Positions 19,477 through 28,894 of a stretch of 61,125 nucleotides of DNA are shown one piece after another. The notes beneath the pieces were generated by a model. The model saw only the letters and a list, made by a program, of their open reading frames with translations, made no database searches and had not been told where the DNA came from. Source of the DNA: Kineococcus sp. TRM81007 (GTDB taxonomy: Bacteria; Actinomycetota; Actinomycetes; Actinomycetales; Kineococcaceae). How positions within the stretch are numbered: position 1 is the stretch's first letter; each line of letters starts with the position of its first letter. The position numbers and the translations under genes were made by a program. The stretch is taken from NCBI RefSeq assembly GCF_022669155.1, contig NZ_JALBVB010000032.1, forward strand, positions 23,357 through 84,481, given 5' to 3'.

Positions 19477-20475
19477 ATGAGGATTCGCTCGCGCAGGACG
19501 ACCGTCGCCGCGTTCGTGGCCGTGGCCGCGATGACGGTGGCGGGGTGCAGCTCCTCCGGGGGCCGCCCCGCCGACGAGGGGGGCGACGACGCGGCCGCGG
19601 GCGTGGCGGACACCCCGCGCATGGAGATCGCGATGATCACCCACGCCGCACCCGGCGACACCTTCTGGGACATCGTCCGCTCCGGTGCGGAGGACGCCGC
19701 GGCCAAGGACAACGTCGAGCTGAACTTCCAGGGTGACCCCGAGGCCGGCAACCAGGTGAACCTGGTGCAGAGCGCGATCGACTCCGGGGTGGACGGCATC
19801 GCCGTCACCCTGGCCAAGGCCGACGCGCTGAGCCCGGTGGTGCAGAAGGCCACGGAGGCCGGCATCCCCGTCGTGGCGTTCAACGGCGGCTTCGAGGACT
19901 GGCAGGAGTCCGGCGCCGTCGGCTACTTCGGCCAGGACGAGGAGCTCGCCGGCGAGGCCGCCGGCACCCGGCTGAACGAGGACGGCGCCACGCACGAGCT
20001 GTGCGTCATCCAGGAGCAGGGCCACGTCGGCCTGGAGGCGCGCTGCCGCGGGGTGGACAACACCTTCAACGGCACCAGCGAGGTGCTGTACGTGACGGGC
20101 ACGGACATGCCGTCGGTGCAGCAGGCGATCACCTCCAAGCTCCAGCAGTCCCCGAGCATCGACCGGGTCGTCACCCTCGGCGCACCGTTCGCGATGACGG
20201 CGGTGCAGTCCGTGGACGCGGCCGGCAGCGACGCCCAGGTGGTCACCTTCGACACCAACTCCGAGCTGATCGGCGCCATCCAGGACGGCGACGTGCAGTG
20301 GGCGATCGACCAGCAGCCGTACCTGCAGGGCTACCTCGCGGTGGACTCGCTGTGGCTGTACAACACCAACGGCAACACCATCGGCGGTGGCCAGGCGACG
20401 CTGACGGGCCCGTCGTTCATCGACTCCACGAACGTCGACCGGGTGGCGGAGTTCGCCGCCGGCGGGACCAGGTGA
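19477..20475 (+). CDS. sugar/inositol ABC transporter substrate-binding lipoprotein
   Basis: 332 residues. A signal peptide ends in a lipobox VAGC with Cys24, so it is a membrane-anchored lipoprotein. The rest is a ribose/inositol-type periplasmic-binding fold (IAMITHAAPGDTFWDIVRSG, then GVDGIAVTLAKADAL, IPVVAFNGGFED). AGAAGGG lies before the ATG. Permease and ATPase genes follow at once. The position in the iol island makes myo-inositol the likely ligand. Confidence 0.93.
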   Translation: MRIRSRRTTVAAFVAVAAMTVAGCSSSGGRPADEGGDDAAAGVADTPRMEIAMITHAAPGDTFWDIVRSGAEDAAAKDNVELNFQGDPEAGNQVNLVQSAIDSGVDGIAVTLAKADALSPVVQKATEAGIPVVAFNGGFEDWQESGAVGYFGQDEELAGEAAGTRLNEDGATHELCVIQEQGHVGLEARCRGVDNTFNGTSEVLYVTGTDMPSVQQAITSKLQQSPSIDRVVTLGAPFAMTAVQSVDAAGSDAQVVTFDTNSELIGAIQDGDVQWAIDQQPYLQGYLAVDSLWLYNTNGNTIGGGQATLTGPSFIDSTNVDRVAEFAAGGTR

Positions 20476-20482
20476 GGCCGTC

Positions 20483-21544
20483 GTGAGCACCTCGGTGAGC
20501 CCCGCGGGCACCGCGCCCGCCGTCCGGGACCGCGACGACCGCGTCCGCACCCGCTCCTTCACCTCCCGACTGCTGTCCCGGCCGGAGATCGGCTCCCTCA
20601 TCGGCGCCCTGGCGGTCTTCGTCCTCTTCGCCGCCGTCGCCCCGACCTTCCGGCAGGCGTCCTCGCTGGCCACGGTGGCCTACGCCGGCTCGACCATCGG
20701 CATCATGGCCGTCGCGGTGGCCCTGCTGATGATCGGCGGGGAGTTCGACCTGTCCGCCGGTGTCGTGGTGACCACGACGGCGCTGACGGCGGCGACGTTC
20801 GCCTACCAGTTGCGGCTGAACCTGTGGGTGGGCGTCGTCGTCTCGCTCCTGGTGGCCCTGGCCGTCGGCGCCTTCAACGGCTGGCTGCTCATGCGCACCG
20901 GCCTGCCGAGCTTCCTCATCACCCTGGGGACGTTCTTCATGCTCCAGGGCATCAACCTGGGCGTGACGAAGCTGCTCACCGGCGGCGTCTCCTCCAGCGC
21001 CGTGTCGGACATGGACGGCTGGGACTCCGCCCGGGCGGTGTTCGCCTCGACGATCAGCATCGGCGGCGTCGGTGTCCGGATCACCGTGTTCTGGTGGATC
21101 CTCTTCGTGGCGGTCGCCACGTGGACGCTGCTGCGCACCCGGGTGGGCAACTGGATCTTCGCGGTCGGCGGCGACTCCGCCTCCGCCCGTGCGGTCGGCG
21201 TGCCCGTCAAGCGGACGAAGATCGGCCTGTTCATGACGGTCGGCTTCTGCGGCTGGTTCGTCGGCATGCACCAGCTGTTCAGCTTCGACTCCATCCAGTC
21301 CGGCGGCGGGGTCGGCCAGGAGTTCATCTACATCATCGCCGCCGTGGTCGGCGGGTGCCTGCTGACCGGCGGGTACGGCTCGGCGGTCGGCTCGGCCATC
21401 GGCGCCCTCATCTTCGGCATGACGAGCCTGGGCATCGTCTACGCCGGCTGGGACGCGAACTGGTTCAAGCTGTTCCTCGGCGTGATGCTCCTGCTGGCCA
21501 CGATCGTCAACCTGGTCGTCAAGAACCACGCGGCGAAGAGGTGA
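20483..21544 (+). CDS. sugar/inositol ABC transporter permease
   Basis: 353 residues, RbsC-family membrane subunit with about ten hydrophobic segments starting near residue 38 and the signature LMIGGEFDLSAGVVV (near 80-95). The C-terminal QEFIYIIAAVVGGCLLTGGYGS region is typical of BPD_transp_2. The GTG start is eight bases after the binding-protein stop; the ATPase gene begins nine bases after this stop. Confidence 0.94.
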   Translation: MSTSVSPAGTAPAVRDRDDRVRTRSFTSRLLSRPEIGSLIGALAVFVLFAAVAPTFRQASSLATVAYAGSTIGIMAVAVALLMIGGEFDLSAGVVVTTTALTAATFAYQLRLNLWVGVVVSLLVALAVGAFNGWLLMRTGLPSFLITLGTFFMLQGINLGVTKLLTGGVSSSAVSDMDGWDSARAVFASTISIGGVGVRITVFWWILFVAVATWTLLRTRVGNWIFAVGGDSASARAVGVPVKRTKIGLFMTVGFCGWFVGMHQLFSFDSIQSGGGVGQEFIYIIAAVVGGCLLTGGYGSAVGSAIGALIFGMTSLGIVYAGWDANWFKLFLGVMLLLATIVNLVVKNHAAKR

Positions 21545-21552
21545 GGGGACCG

Positions 21553-22428
<876 letters not shown>

Positions 22429-22436
22429 CGACACCG

Positions 22437-23483
22437 ATGAGCACGGCGACGCAGACGACCCTGCACACCGCTCGCGAGGGGTACGACCGGGACCTCCGCG
22501 TCGCCGTGCTCGGCGTCGGGATGATGGGGCAGGACCACGCCCGCCGCCTGGCGCAGCTGACCAAGGGCGCGCGGCTCGTCGCGGTCAGCGACGTGGACGG
22601 GGCCCGCACCGACGCGGTGGCCGCCGAGTTCGGCGTGCGCGCCCTGCACGACCCGGTCGCGGCCGTCGAGGACCCCGAGGTCGACGCGGTCGTCATCGCC
22701 ACCCCCGGGTTCACCCACGAGGGCCTCGTGCTGAAGGCCCTCGAGGCCGGCAAGCCGACCCTGTGCGAGAAGCCGCTGACGACCTCCCCGGAGACGTCCC
22801 GAGCGATCGTCGAGGCCGAGCGCGCGCTGGGCCGGCAGCTCGTCCAGGTCGGTTTCATGCGCCGCTTCGACGCCGAGTACGAGCGGCTGCGCGCCGTCGT
22901 CGCCTCGCAGGAGCTGGGACGGCCGCTGTTCCTGCACTGCGTGCACCGCAACGCCACCACCCCGCCGAACTTCTCCTCCGAGATGCTCGTCCTCGACTCG
23001 GTGGTGCACGAGGTGGACGCGGCCCGCTTCCTGCTCGGTGAGGAGATCACCGCCATCACGGTCCTGAGGCCCGGGCGCACCTCGAACGCCCCCGAGGGCC
23101 TGCAGGACCCCCAGTTCGTCCTCATGGAGACCGAGAGCGGCGCCCTGGTCGACGTGGAGATCTTCGTCAACACCACGACCGGGTACGTCGTGCGCACCGA
23201 GCTCGTCGCCGAGCGCGGCACCGCCCAGATCGGCCTGGGCGTCGGTCTGGTCCAGCAGTCCCGCGCCGGCTGGGGCGGCGGCATCCCCGCCGACTTCAAG
23301 GAGCGCTTCGGCGCCGCCTACGACGTCGAGTTCCAGCGCTGGGTGGACGCCGTCCGCAGCGGCGCCGGCGTCGACGGCCCGGGCGTGTGGGACGGGTACG
23401 CCGCCGCCGCCGTCTGCGCCGCCGGCGTGGAGTCCCTGCGCACCGGCCGCCGCGTCGAGGTCGACCTCGGCGCCCGGGTCTGA
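22437..23483 (+). CDS. iolG: inositol 2-dehydrogenase IolG (Gfo/Idh/MocA family)
   Basis: 348 residues. Rossmann loop [16 protein letters not shown], catalytic CEKPLTT near 95-100, and the [17 protein letters not shown] segment with the catalytic Asp/His pair, as in NAD-dependent myo-inositol 2-dehydrogenases. The ATG at 22437 is preferred to a GTG at 22425 because GAAGG lies just upstream, although its spacing is long. It sits between the importer and iolH. A second family member at 10666 shares the motifs but not the position. Confidence 0.92.
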   Translation: MSTATQTTLHTAREGYDRDLRVAVLGVGMMGQDHARRLAQLTKGARLVAVSDVDGARTDAVAAEFGVRALHDPVAAVEDPEVDAVVIATPGFTHEGLVLKALEAGKPTLCEKPLTTSPETSRAIVEAERALGRQLVQVGFMRRFDAEYERLRAVVASQELGRPLFLHCVHRNATTPPNFSSEMLVLDSVVHEVDAARFLLGEEITAITVLRPGRTSNAPEGLQDPQFVLMETESGALVDVEIFVNTTTGYVVRTELVAERGTAQIGLGVGLVQQSRAGWGGGIPADFKERFGAAYDVEFQRWVDAVRSGAGVDGPGVWDGYAAAAVCAAGVESLRTGRRVEVDLGARV

Positions 23484-23497
23484 GGGGAGCGGTGACC

Positions 23498-24352
23498 GTG
23501 CAGATCGCCCTGGACACCTACATGTTCCGGGACGTGCCGCTGCTGGAGCTGCCCGGCGTGGTCGCGGACCTCGGCTACGAGTGGATCGAGCTGTCCCCGC
23601 GCGAGGACTTCATCCCGTTCTTCCGCCACCCGCGGGTGGACCTGGCCACGGTGCGGGCGTTCCGCAAGGCCCTCGACGCGGCGGGGGTGGGTGTGTGCTC
23701 CACCCAGTTCGTGCAGCGCTGGTCCGGCCCCGGTGAGGACGAGCGCCGCCAGGCGGTGCGCAACGTCAAGCGCATCGTCGAGGTCACCACCGAGCTCGGC
23801 GTGCCCGTCGTGCAGTCGGAGTTCAACGGCCGCCCCGAGCTGCCCGAGGCCAGCGAGGCCCGGTTCCTCGACTCCTTCGAGGAGCTGGCGCCCGTCTTCG
23901 AGGTGAACGGGATCGAGCTGCGCCTCGAGCCGCACCCCGACGACTTCGTCGAGGACGGCTTCCGCGCGGTGGACCTCGTGCGCGGGCTGGACCGCCCGTG
24001 GGTGGGGTTCGTGTACTGCACCCCGCACACGTTCCACCAGGGCGGTGACGGCCCGGGGATCGTCCGGTACGCCGGTGACCTCGTGCGCCACGTGCACGTG
24101 GCCGACACGTTCGACCCCCGCGGTTCCTCCGGGCTGCGGTACATCGTCAACCCGCCCGGCTCGACGGCGCGCGTCCACCAGCACCTGAACATCGGTGAGG
24201 GCGAGGTGGACTTCGACGGCATCTTCGCCGCCCTGGGCGAGGTCGGCTTCGACGGGGCGGTGTGCGCCAGCGTCTTCGCGTGGGAGGAGGAGCGCGAGCA
24301 GTCCAGCCGGCTCATGCGCGAGAAGATCCAGGAGCACGTCGACCGCTGGTGA
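23498..24352 (+). CDS. iolH: IolH-family TIM-barrel protein
   Basis: 284 residues. The sequence is close to Bacillus IolH by eye: LGYEWIELSPREDFIPFF, SEFNGRPE, LEPHPDDFVEDG, YCTPHTFHQGGD, SSGLRYIVNPPGS and VHQHLNIGEGEVD. It has the AP-endonuclease-2 fold with metal ligands in those motifs. The exact reaction of IolH is not settled; it belongs to inositol catabolism. GTG 23498 is chosen over 23492 because GGGGAG is eight bases before it. It is the last gene of the iol run. Confidence 0.9.
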   Translation: MQIALDTYMFRDVPLLELPGVVADLGYEWIELSPREDFIPFFRHPRVDLATVRAFRKALDAAGVGVCSTQFVQRWSGPGEDERRQAVRNVKRIVEVTTELGVPVVQSEFNGRPELPEASEARFLDSFEELAPVFEVNGIELRLEPHPDDFVEDGFRAVDLVRGLDRPWVGFVYCTPHTFHQGGDGPGIVRYAGDLVRHVHVADTFDPRGSSGLRYIVNPPGSTARVHQHLNIGEGEVDFDGIFAALGEVGFDGAVCASVFAWEEEREQSSRLMREKIQEHVDRW

Positions 24353-24375
24353 GCGGGTCGTGACGGGCGGCGCGG

Positions 24376-25032
24376 TCAGCGGGCGAGCGCGCACCGGGCA
24401 CGCAGCAGCGGGACCCCCGGCCCGGTCAGCTCGTCGCAGAACGCGCCCCGGCCGGCGACGGCCATGGTCAGCGCGAGCGTCGAGCCGCGCACCAGCGCTC
24501 CCGCGCCGGTCGTGAACGGGCCGTCGGTGGCCTCCAGTCGCAGCCCTCGCGACGCGCTGCGGCCGCCCACCGTGAAGTCGCGGGCCGTGAAGAACCGCGC
24601 GACCTCGGTGACCACGGGGACCGGCGGCCCACCCGCGAGCCCGAGGGGGCGGCGCACGTCCTGGGCGTGCACGACGACCTCGCCCAGCCACGCCGCCGTG
24701 TGCCCGGTGGGGGCCGTCGTGCTGGTGACCACCGCGCGGAACCGCTCCAGCGTCCGCGCGGGCGTGGCGCCGAGCTGCTCGGCCAGGCGCCGGTCGTTGT
24801 GCACGCCCGGGTCGAAGCGCGCCCCGGCCATGCTCGCCAGCCAGCGCGCCCGGCCGGTGCTCGCCGCCGCGGTCAGGTGCGCGACGACCTCCTCCACCCT
24901 CCAGCGCCCGCACAGCGACGGCCGCGCCCAGTCCGCGTCGTCGAGGCCGGCGAGGTCGTCGGCCAGCGCGGCGCGCTCGCTGTGCGCTGCCGCCCACAGG
25001 GCGTCGCGCGCGGTGGGGGTGGTGGTGGTCAC
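24376..25032 (-). CDS. maleylpyruvate isomerase/DinB-like mycothiol-dependent family protein
   Basis: 218 residues of the TIGR03083/MDMPI_N type, a four-helix DinB-like fold. The metal His set is suggested by VVAHLT (near 50), an intermediate HN and VHAQDVRRPLG (near 140). Members are often mycothiol-dependent transferases or isomerases; the substrate is unknown. GGAGG lies six bases before the GTG at 25032, which fixes the start. It converges on iolH and is divergent from the glycine riboswitch-gcvT unit. Confidence 0.85.
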   Translation of the reverse strand: MTTTTPTARDALWAAAHSERAALADDLAGLDDADWARPSLCGRWRVEEVVAHLTAAASTGRARWLASMAGARFDPGVHNDRRLAEQLGATPARTLERFRAVVTSTTAPTGHTAAWLGEVVVHAQDVRRPLGLAGGPPVPVVTEVARFFTARDFTVGGRSASRGLRLEATDGPFTTGAGALVRGSTLALTMAVAGRGAFCDELTGPGVPLLRARCALAR

Positions 25033-25042
25033 GGCGTCCTCC

Positions 25043-25066
25043 GGGTGCGGGTGCGGGTGCGGGTCT
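25043..25066. repeat. GGGTGC hexanucleotide tract and riboswitch upstream region
   Basis: Three tandem GGGTGC units and a partial fourth lie just upstream of the DinB-like gene. The gap 25033-25418 between that gene and gcvT otherwise holds the glycine riboswitch; I could not place the gcvT promoter with confidence. Confidence 0.6.
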
Positions 25067-25196
25067 CGGTGGGGGTGACCCCGGACGCGTCGCGGAATCA
25101 CCGGTCGCCGCCCCGCCGACCGGGTCGGGGCTCGCCGCGGCGCGCACCGCTGTGCGACGCTGCCCGCACAACCGAACAGCACAGGCCACGCACCCG

Positions 25197-25373
25197 GGCG
25201 GGAGAGCCCCGCCGCGCACCGGCGGCGGGCACCGAAGGAGCAACCACCCCGGAACCTCTCAGGTACCAGGACCGTCACGGGCAGGCCGCTCTGGAGAGCA
25301 GGGTCCGCACGGCCCTCACCGACGGGGAAAGCGCCACCGCGCGCGAAGCTCTCAGGTGCCACGACAGAGGGGG
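25197..25373 (+). ncRNA. tandem glycine riboswitch
   Basis: Two consecutive glycine aptamers. Aptamer 1 runs from GGGCGGGAGAGCC through ACCGAAGGAGCAACC and CTCTCAGGT (25256-25264) to ACCAGGACCG. Aptamer 2 runs from CTCTGGAGAGC through CACCGACGGGG and the second CTCTCAGGT (25349-25357) to ACGACAGAGGGG. These are the standard conserved blocks, in order. It lies 45 bases before gcvT and should switch on expression when glycine is abundant. Confidence 0.93.
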
Positions 25374-25418
25374 TCCGCGCAGCCGCGCCCGGCGGCCGCG
25401 CCCGGAAGGAGCTCCGCC

Positions 25419-26525
25419 GTGTCCCGCACCTCCCCGCTGCACGAGGTCCACACCGCCCTCGGTGCGACGTTCACCGACTTCGCCGGCTGGTCCATGCCCG
25501 TGCGCTACGCCTCCGACCTCGCGGAGCACCGCGCGGTGCGCGCCACCGCCGGCGTGTTCGACCTGTCCCACATGGGGGAGGTGCGCGTGCGCGGCCCGCA
25601 GGCCGGCGACGCCCTGGACGCCGCCCTCGTCGGCCGCCCCTCCGCCATGCCCGTCGGCCGCGCCGGGTACGGGCTGGTCGTCGACGAGGACGGCGGCATC
25701 CTCGACGACCTGGTCACCTACCGCCTCGGCGAGCAGGACTTCCTCGTCGTCGCCAACGCCTCCAACGCCGACCTCGTCGCAGCGGAGCTGACCGGGCGCG
25801 CCGCCGGGTTCGACGCCACCGTCACCGACGAGTCCGCCGGCACCGCGCTGGTGGCCGTGCAGGGCCCCACCGCCGCCCTGATCGTCGGCGAGCTCGTCGA
25901 CGCCGACCTCGACGCCCTGGGCTACTACCGCTGCACCCCCGCCTCGCTGCGCACGGCGGACGGCGCCGTCGACGTGCTGCTGGCCCGCACCGGCTACACC
26001 GGCGAGGACGGCTTCGAGGTGTTCGCCGCGACCGGGCGCGCCGTGCCCGTCTGGGAGGCGCTGCTGGACGCCGGCCGCGTCCACGACGCCGTGCCGTGCG
26101 GGCTGGCCTGCCGCGACACCCTGCGCCTGGAGGCCGGGATGCCGCTGTACGGGCACGAGCTCTCCCGCGACGTCGACCCGTACACCGCCGGGCTCGGCCG
26201 CGTCGTCAAGCTCGACAAGCCCACCGGGTTCCCCGGCCGCGCCGCGCTGGAAGACCTCGCGCAGCGCACCCCCGACCGCGTCCTCGTCGGCCTGCGCGGC
26301 ACCGGCCGCCGCGCCGGCCGCCAGGGCTACCCCGTCCTGCACGAGGGCCGCCCCGTCGGCACCGTCACCAGCGGCGCGCTCTCACCCACCCTCGGCCACC
26401 CCGTCGCCATGGCGTACGTCGAGGCGGCCGCCGCGCGGGTCGGCACCGCGCTGGCCGTGGACGTGCGCGGGCGCCCCGAACCCGTCGAGGTCGTCGACCT
26501 CCCCTTCTACCGCCGGGCCCGGTGA
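25419..26525 (+). CDS. gcvT: aminomethyltransferase GcvT (glycine cleavage T protein)
   Basis: 368 residues, folate-dependent T protein that passes the methylene unit from aminomethyl-lipoyl-GcvH to tetrahydrofolate. Recognised by TDFAGWSMPVRY, FDLSHMGEVRVRG (near 45), the ARTGYTGEDGFEVF motif (near 190) and RDTLRLEAGMPLYGHEL (near 230). GTG 25419 follows GGAAGGAG. A tandem glycine riboswitch precedes it. sdaA overlaps its end by four bases; gcvH and gcvP are not in the window. Confidence 0.97.
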   Translation: MSRTSPLHEVHTALGATFTDFAGWSMPVRYASDLAEHRAVRATAGVFDLSHMGEVRVRGPQAGDALDAALVGRPSAMPVGRAGYGLVVDEDGGILDDLVTYRLGEQDFLVVANASNADLVAAELTGRAAGFDATVTDESAGTALVAVQGPTAALIVGELVDADLDALGYYRCTPASLRTADGAVDVLLARTGYTGEDGFEVFAATGRAVPVWEALLDAGRVHDAVPCGLACRDTLRLEAGMPLYGHELSRDVDPYTAGLGRVVKLDKPTGFPGRAALEDLAQRTPDRVLVGLRGTGRRAGRQGYPVLHEGRPVGTVTSGALSPTLGHPVAMAYVEAAAARVGTALAVDVRGRPEPVEVVDLPFYRRAR

Positions 26526-27952
26526 GCGCCGTGACCGCCGGAGTCTTCGACCTGTTCTCCATCGGCATCGGCCCCTCCAGCTCCCACACGGTGGGCCCGA
26601 TGCGCGCCGCGCTGCGCTTCGCGCAGGACCTGGCCGGTGACAGGCTGCTGGAACGGGTCGCCGCGGTGCGGGTGGACCTGCACGGCTCGCTGGGGGCCAC
26701 CGGTCGCGGCCACGGTTCCGACCGCGCCGTCGTGCTGGGCCTGCTGGGGGAGCGGCCCGAGGCCGTCGACCCCGACGCCGTCCCCGGGCTGCTGGAGGCC
26801 GTGCGCGAGCGCGGGGAACTGCGCCTGCTGGGCCGGCACACGGTGCGCTTCGCCCTCGACGCCGACGTGCGCCTGCTGCGCGAGGCCCTGCCCGCCCACC
26901 CCAACGGCATGGTGTTCACCGCGCTCGACGACGGTGGGCGCGTGCTCGCCGAGCGCACCTCGTACTCCGTCGGCGGGGGTTTCGTGCGCGACCACCCGCT
27001 GGACGGGGCCGCCCCCGTCGCCGACCCCGACGACGACGTGCCGCACCCCTTCCGCACCGGCGCCGAACTGCTGGAGCAGTGCCGCCGCACCGGGCTCGGG
27101 GTGGCGGACCTGGTGCGCCGCGACGAGGAGCACCGTCGCAGCCGCGAGGAGGTCGACGCCGGTCTGCTGGAGGTGTTCGCCGCGATGGCCGCCTGCGTCG
27201 AGCGCGGCCTGTCGATCGACGGCACCCTGCCGGGCGGTCTGGGCGTGCGACGCCGCGCACCCGCCCTGCACCGCCAGCTCCTCGCCGAGGACGAGGCGCA
27301 GGGCGCTGGAGCGGGCGGCGACCCGCTGCGCGCGGTGGACTGGCTGAGCCTGTGGGCGCTGGCCGTCAACGAGGAGAACGCCGCCGGCGGCCGCGTCGTC
27401 ACCGCCCCCACCAACGGGGCCGCCGGCATCGTGCCCGCCGTGCTGCACTTCCACCGCCGGTTCACCCCCGGCGCCGACGACGCCAGCACCGTGGACTTCC
27501 TGCTCGTCGCCGGCGGCATCGGGATCGTGCTGAAGGAGACCGGCTCCATCTCCGGCGCCGAGGTCGGCTGCCAGGGCGAGGTGGGTTCCGCCAGCGCCAT
27601 GGCCGCCGCCGGCCTGACCGCCGTCCTCGGCGGGACCCCCGAGCAGGTCGAGAACGCCGCCGAGATCGCGATCGAGCACCACCTGGGGCTGACCTGCGAC
27701 CCCGTCGGTGGGCTGGTGCAGATCCCCTGCATCGAGCGCAACGCCGTGGGCGCCACCACCGCCGTCCACGCTGCGCGCACCGCGCTGCGCGGCGACGGCA
27801 CCCACGTCGTCAGCCTCGACACCGCGATCGCCACCATGCGCGCCACGGGGGCGCACATGCGCTCGGAGTACAAGGAGACCTCCCGCGGCGGTCTCGCCCT
27901 CACCGTCGTGGGGGCGCGCACGGCCGTCGGGGTCAACGTCCCGGAGTGCTGA
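26522..27952 (+). CDS. sdaA: L-serine dehydratase (iron-sulfur type), single chain
   Basis: 476 residues, converts L-serine to pyruvate and ammonia. The N-terminal beta domain has FDLFSIGIGPSSSHTVGPM and the alpha domain APTNGAAGIVPAV, GCQGEVGSASAM and LTCDPVGGLVQIPCIERN with the Fe-S cysteines. The start at 26522 overlaps the gcvT stop (GTGA); a GTG at 26531 is possible. Sharing the glycine riboswitch with gcvT suggests glycine excess is drained through serine to pyruvate. Confidence 0.96.
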   Translation: MSAVTAGVFDLFSIGIGPSSSHTVGPMRAALRFAQDLAGDRLLERVAAVRVDLHGSLGATGRGHGSDRAVVLGLLGERPEAVDPDAVPGLLEAVRERGELRLLGRHTVRFALDADVRLLREALPAHPNGMVFTALDDGGRVLAERTSYSVGGGFVRDHPLDGAAPVADPDDDVPHPFRTGAELLEQCRRTGLGVADLVRRDEEHRRSREEVDAGLLEVFAAMAACVERGLSIDGTLPGGLGVRRRAPALHRQLLAEDEAQGAGAGGDPLRAVDWLSLWALAVNEENAAGGRVVTAPTNGAAGIVPAVLHFHRRFTPGADDASTVDFLLVAGGIGIVLKETGSISGAEVGCQGEVGSASAMAAAGLTAVLGGTPEQVENAAEIAIEHHLGLTCDPVGGLVQIPCIERNAVGATTAVHAARTALRGDGTHVVSLDTAIATMRATGAHMRSEYKETSRGGLALTVVGARTAVGVNVPEC

Positions 27953-27973
27953 GCACCCGGGGAGGTGCGGTGC

Positions 27974-28004
27974 CGGGGTGGCACAGTGGGCCGGTGCCAC
28001 CCCG
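27974..28004 (+). other. 11-bp inverted repeat after sdaA, over the SCP2 gene start
   Basis: CGGGGTGGCAC (27974-27984) and GTGCCACCCCG (27994-28004) pair perfectly around a 9-nt loop. The hairpin could end the gcvT-sdaA transcript. Its right arm begins with the GTG start of the next gene and its loop touches that gene's -10, so it may also affect that promoter. Confidence 0.55.
27982..27987 (+). promoter_or_regulatory. -10 hexamer of the SCP2-like gene (CACAGT, leaderless)
   Basis: CACAGT, a 6-nt gap GGGCCG, then GTG 27994. Confidence 0.45.
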
Positions 28005-28377
28005 CCGCCGCACAGACCCCGAGCAGGGGCGCGCCGCGCTGCGCGCCGCGCTGGACGCCCTCGACGCCGGGACGACCCCGCAGCGTCCCGACCTCGCCGC
28101 GGCAGTGCGGTTCACCCTCGAGGAGCTCGCCGCCCACCACCCCGGCGGCAGCGTGGAGGTGCGGGTGCCGCCGTTCGCCGCCGTGCAGGTCGTCGCGGGC
28201 CCGAAGCACACCCGCGGCACCCCGCCCGCGGTCGTGGAGACCGACGCCGTGACGTGGCTGGAGCTGGCCACCGGCCGTCTCGCCTTCGAGGACGCGCGCG
28301 CCGGCGGGCGGGTGCGGGCCAGCGGGGAGCGCGCTGACCTCGGGCGGCTCCTGCCGGTCACGGGTCCGGGCGCGTGA
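27994..28377 (+). CDS. sterol carrier (SCP2)-like family protein
   Basis: 127 residues. Resembles the small actinobacterial SCP2-like proteins often found beside purF: a central AVRFTLEELAAHHPGGSVEVRV helix-strand region, then the DAVTWLELATGRLAFEDARAGGRV block typical of SCP2 folds. Such proteins bind lipids; the target here is unknown. The start at 27994 is chosen on a leaderless promoter match; a GTG at 27970 in frame has GGGGAGG nearby and is the alternative. Confidence 0.75.
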   Translation: MPPRRRTDPEQGRAALRAALDALDAGTTPQRPDLAAAVRFTLEELAAHHPGGSVEVRVPPFAAVQVVAGPKHTRGTPPAVVETDAVTWLELATGRLAFEDARAGGRVRASGERADLGRLLPVTGPGA

Positions 28378-28387
28378 GCGCACCGCG

Positions 28388-28393
28388 TACCGT
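28388..28393 (+). promoter_or_regulatory. -10 hexamer of the 125-residue membrane protein gene (TACCGT, leaderless)
   Basis: TACCGT, seven bases TGCGCCG, then GTG 28401; no Shine-Dalgarno. Confidence 0.55.
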
Positions 28394-28400
28394 TGCGCCG

Positions 28401-28778
28401 GTGAGCGAGCAGGAGCGCCGGGCGCCCGACGACGGCCACGGGGAGCCGCAGCCGCCCGTGCCGCAGCCCACCGGGGCGCAGCAGGAGGATCCCGCGCAGC
28501 AGGAGGAGCCCGCGCAGCAGGAGGGTGCGAGGCTGGTCCAGGTGACGCGCCGGCGCGCCCCCCGGTTCCGGGCGTTCGTGCTCACCGGCGTGGTGGTCGC
28601 GTTCCTCGCCGCCGCGGTCGTCGCGGTCCTCACCCCGCCCGCCGCCGGGTACTCGCAGCAGGACCTGCTCGGCTACCTGTTCGTCTCCTTCGGCCTCGTC
28701 GGGGCGCTGCTCGGCGGCCTGGTGGCGGTCCTGGCCGACCGCACCCGCGCCCGCGGCGGCGCGGGCCGCCGTCGCTGA
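28401..28778 (+). CDS. small two-TM membrane protein, unknown function
   Basis: 125 residues. A charged, Gln/Pro-rich N-terminal tail (residues 1-50, with repeated PAQQE units), then two hydrophobic segments (about 57-78 FVLTGVVVAFLAAAVVAVL and about 92-114 YLFVSFGLVGALLGGLVAVL) and an Arg-rich end. The GTG at 28401 is seven bases after a good -10, so leaderless translation is likely; an in-frame GTG at 28374 is less likely. It lies between the SCP2-like gene and purF. Not recognised beyond that. Confidence 0.7.
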   Translation: MSEQERRAPDDGHGEPQPPVPQPTGAQQEDPAQQEEPAQQEGARLVQVTRRRAPRFRAFVLTGVVVAFLAAAVVAVLTPPAAGYSQQDLLGYLFVSFGLVGALLGGLVAVLADRTRARGGAGRRR

Positions 28779-28790
28779 CGCGACCACCCG

Positions 28791-28853
28791 CCCCGCCGGG
28801 TGCCCCCGCCGGGTGCCCCCGCCGGGTGCCCCCGCCGGGTGCCCCCGCCGGGT
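28791..28853. repeat. 13-bp tandem repeat, nearly five copies
   Basis: GCCGGGTGCCCCC is repeated head to tail at 28795, 28808, 28821 and 28834, with a partial fifth at 28847. It ends about 30 bp before the purF -10 hexamer, so copy number could shift the spacing of upstream control sites. Confidence 0.9.
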
Positions 28854-28882
28854 ACGGATGCGTCGCGGGCCCCGGGCTGTGC

Positions 28883-28888
28883 CACACT
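28883..28888 (+). promoter_or_regulatory. possible -10 hexamer of purF (CACACT, leaderless)
   Basis: CACACT, six bases CGTGAC, then GTG 28895; no Shine-Dalgarno is present. Confidence 0.45.
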
Positions 28889-28894
28889 CGTGAC

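Noticed and set aside
24376-25362. Longer DinB-like protein starting at 25362
   Set aside because: The extension would read through the glycine riboswitch in antisense; GTG 25032 has GGAGG at the right distance.
28791-28853. Possible CRISPR array
   Set aside because: Units are 13 bp and directly adjacent with no spacers, and no cas genes are present.
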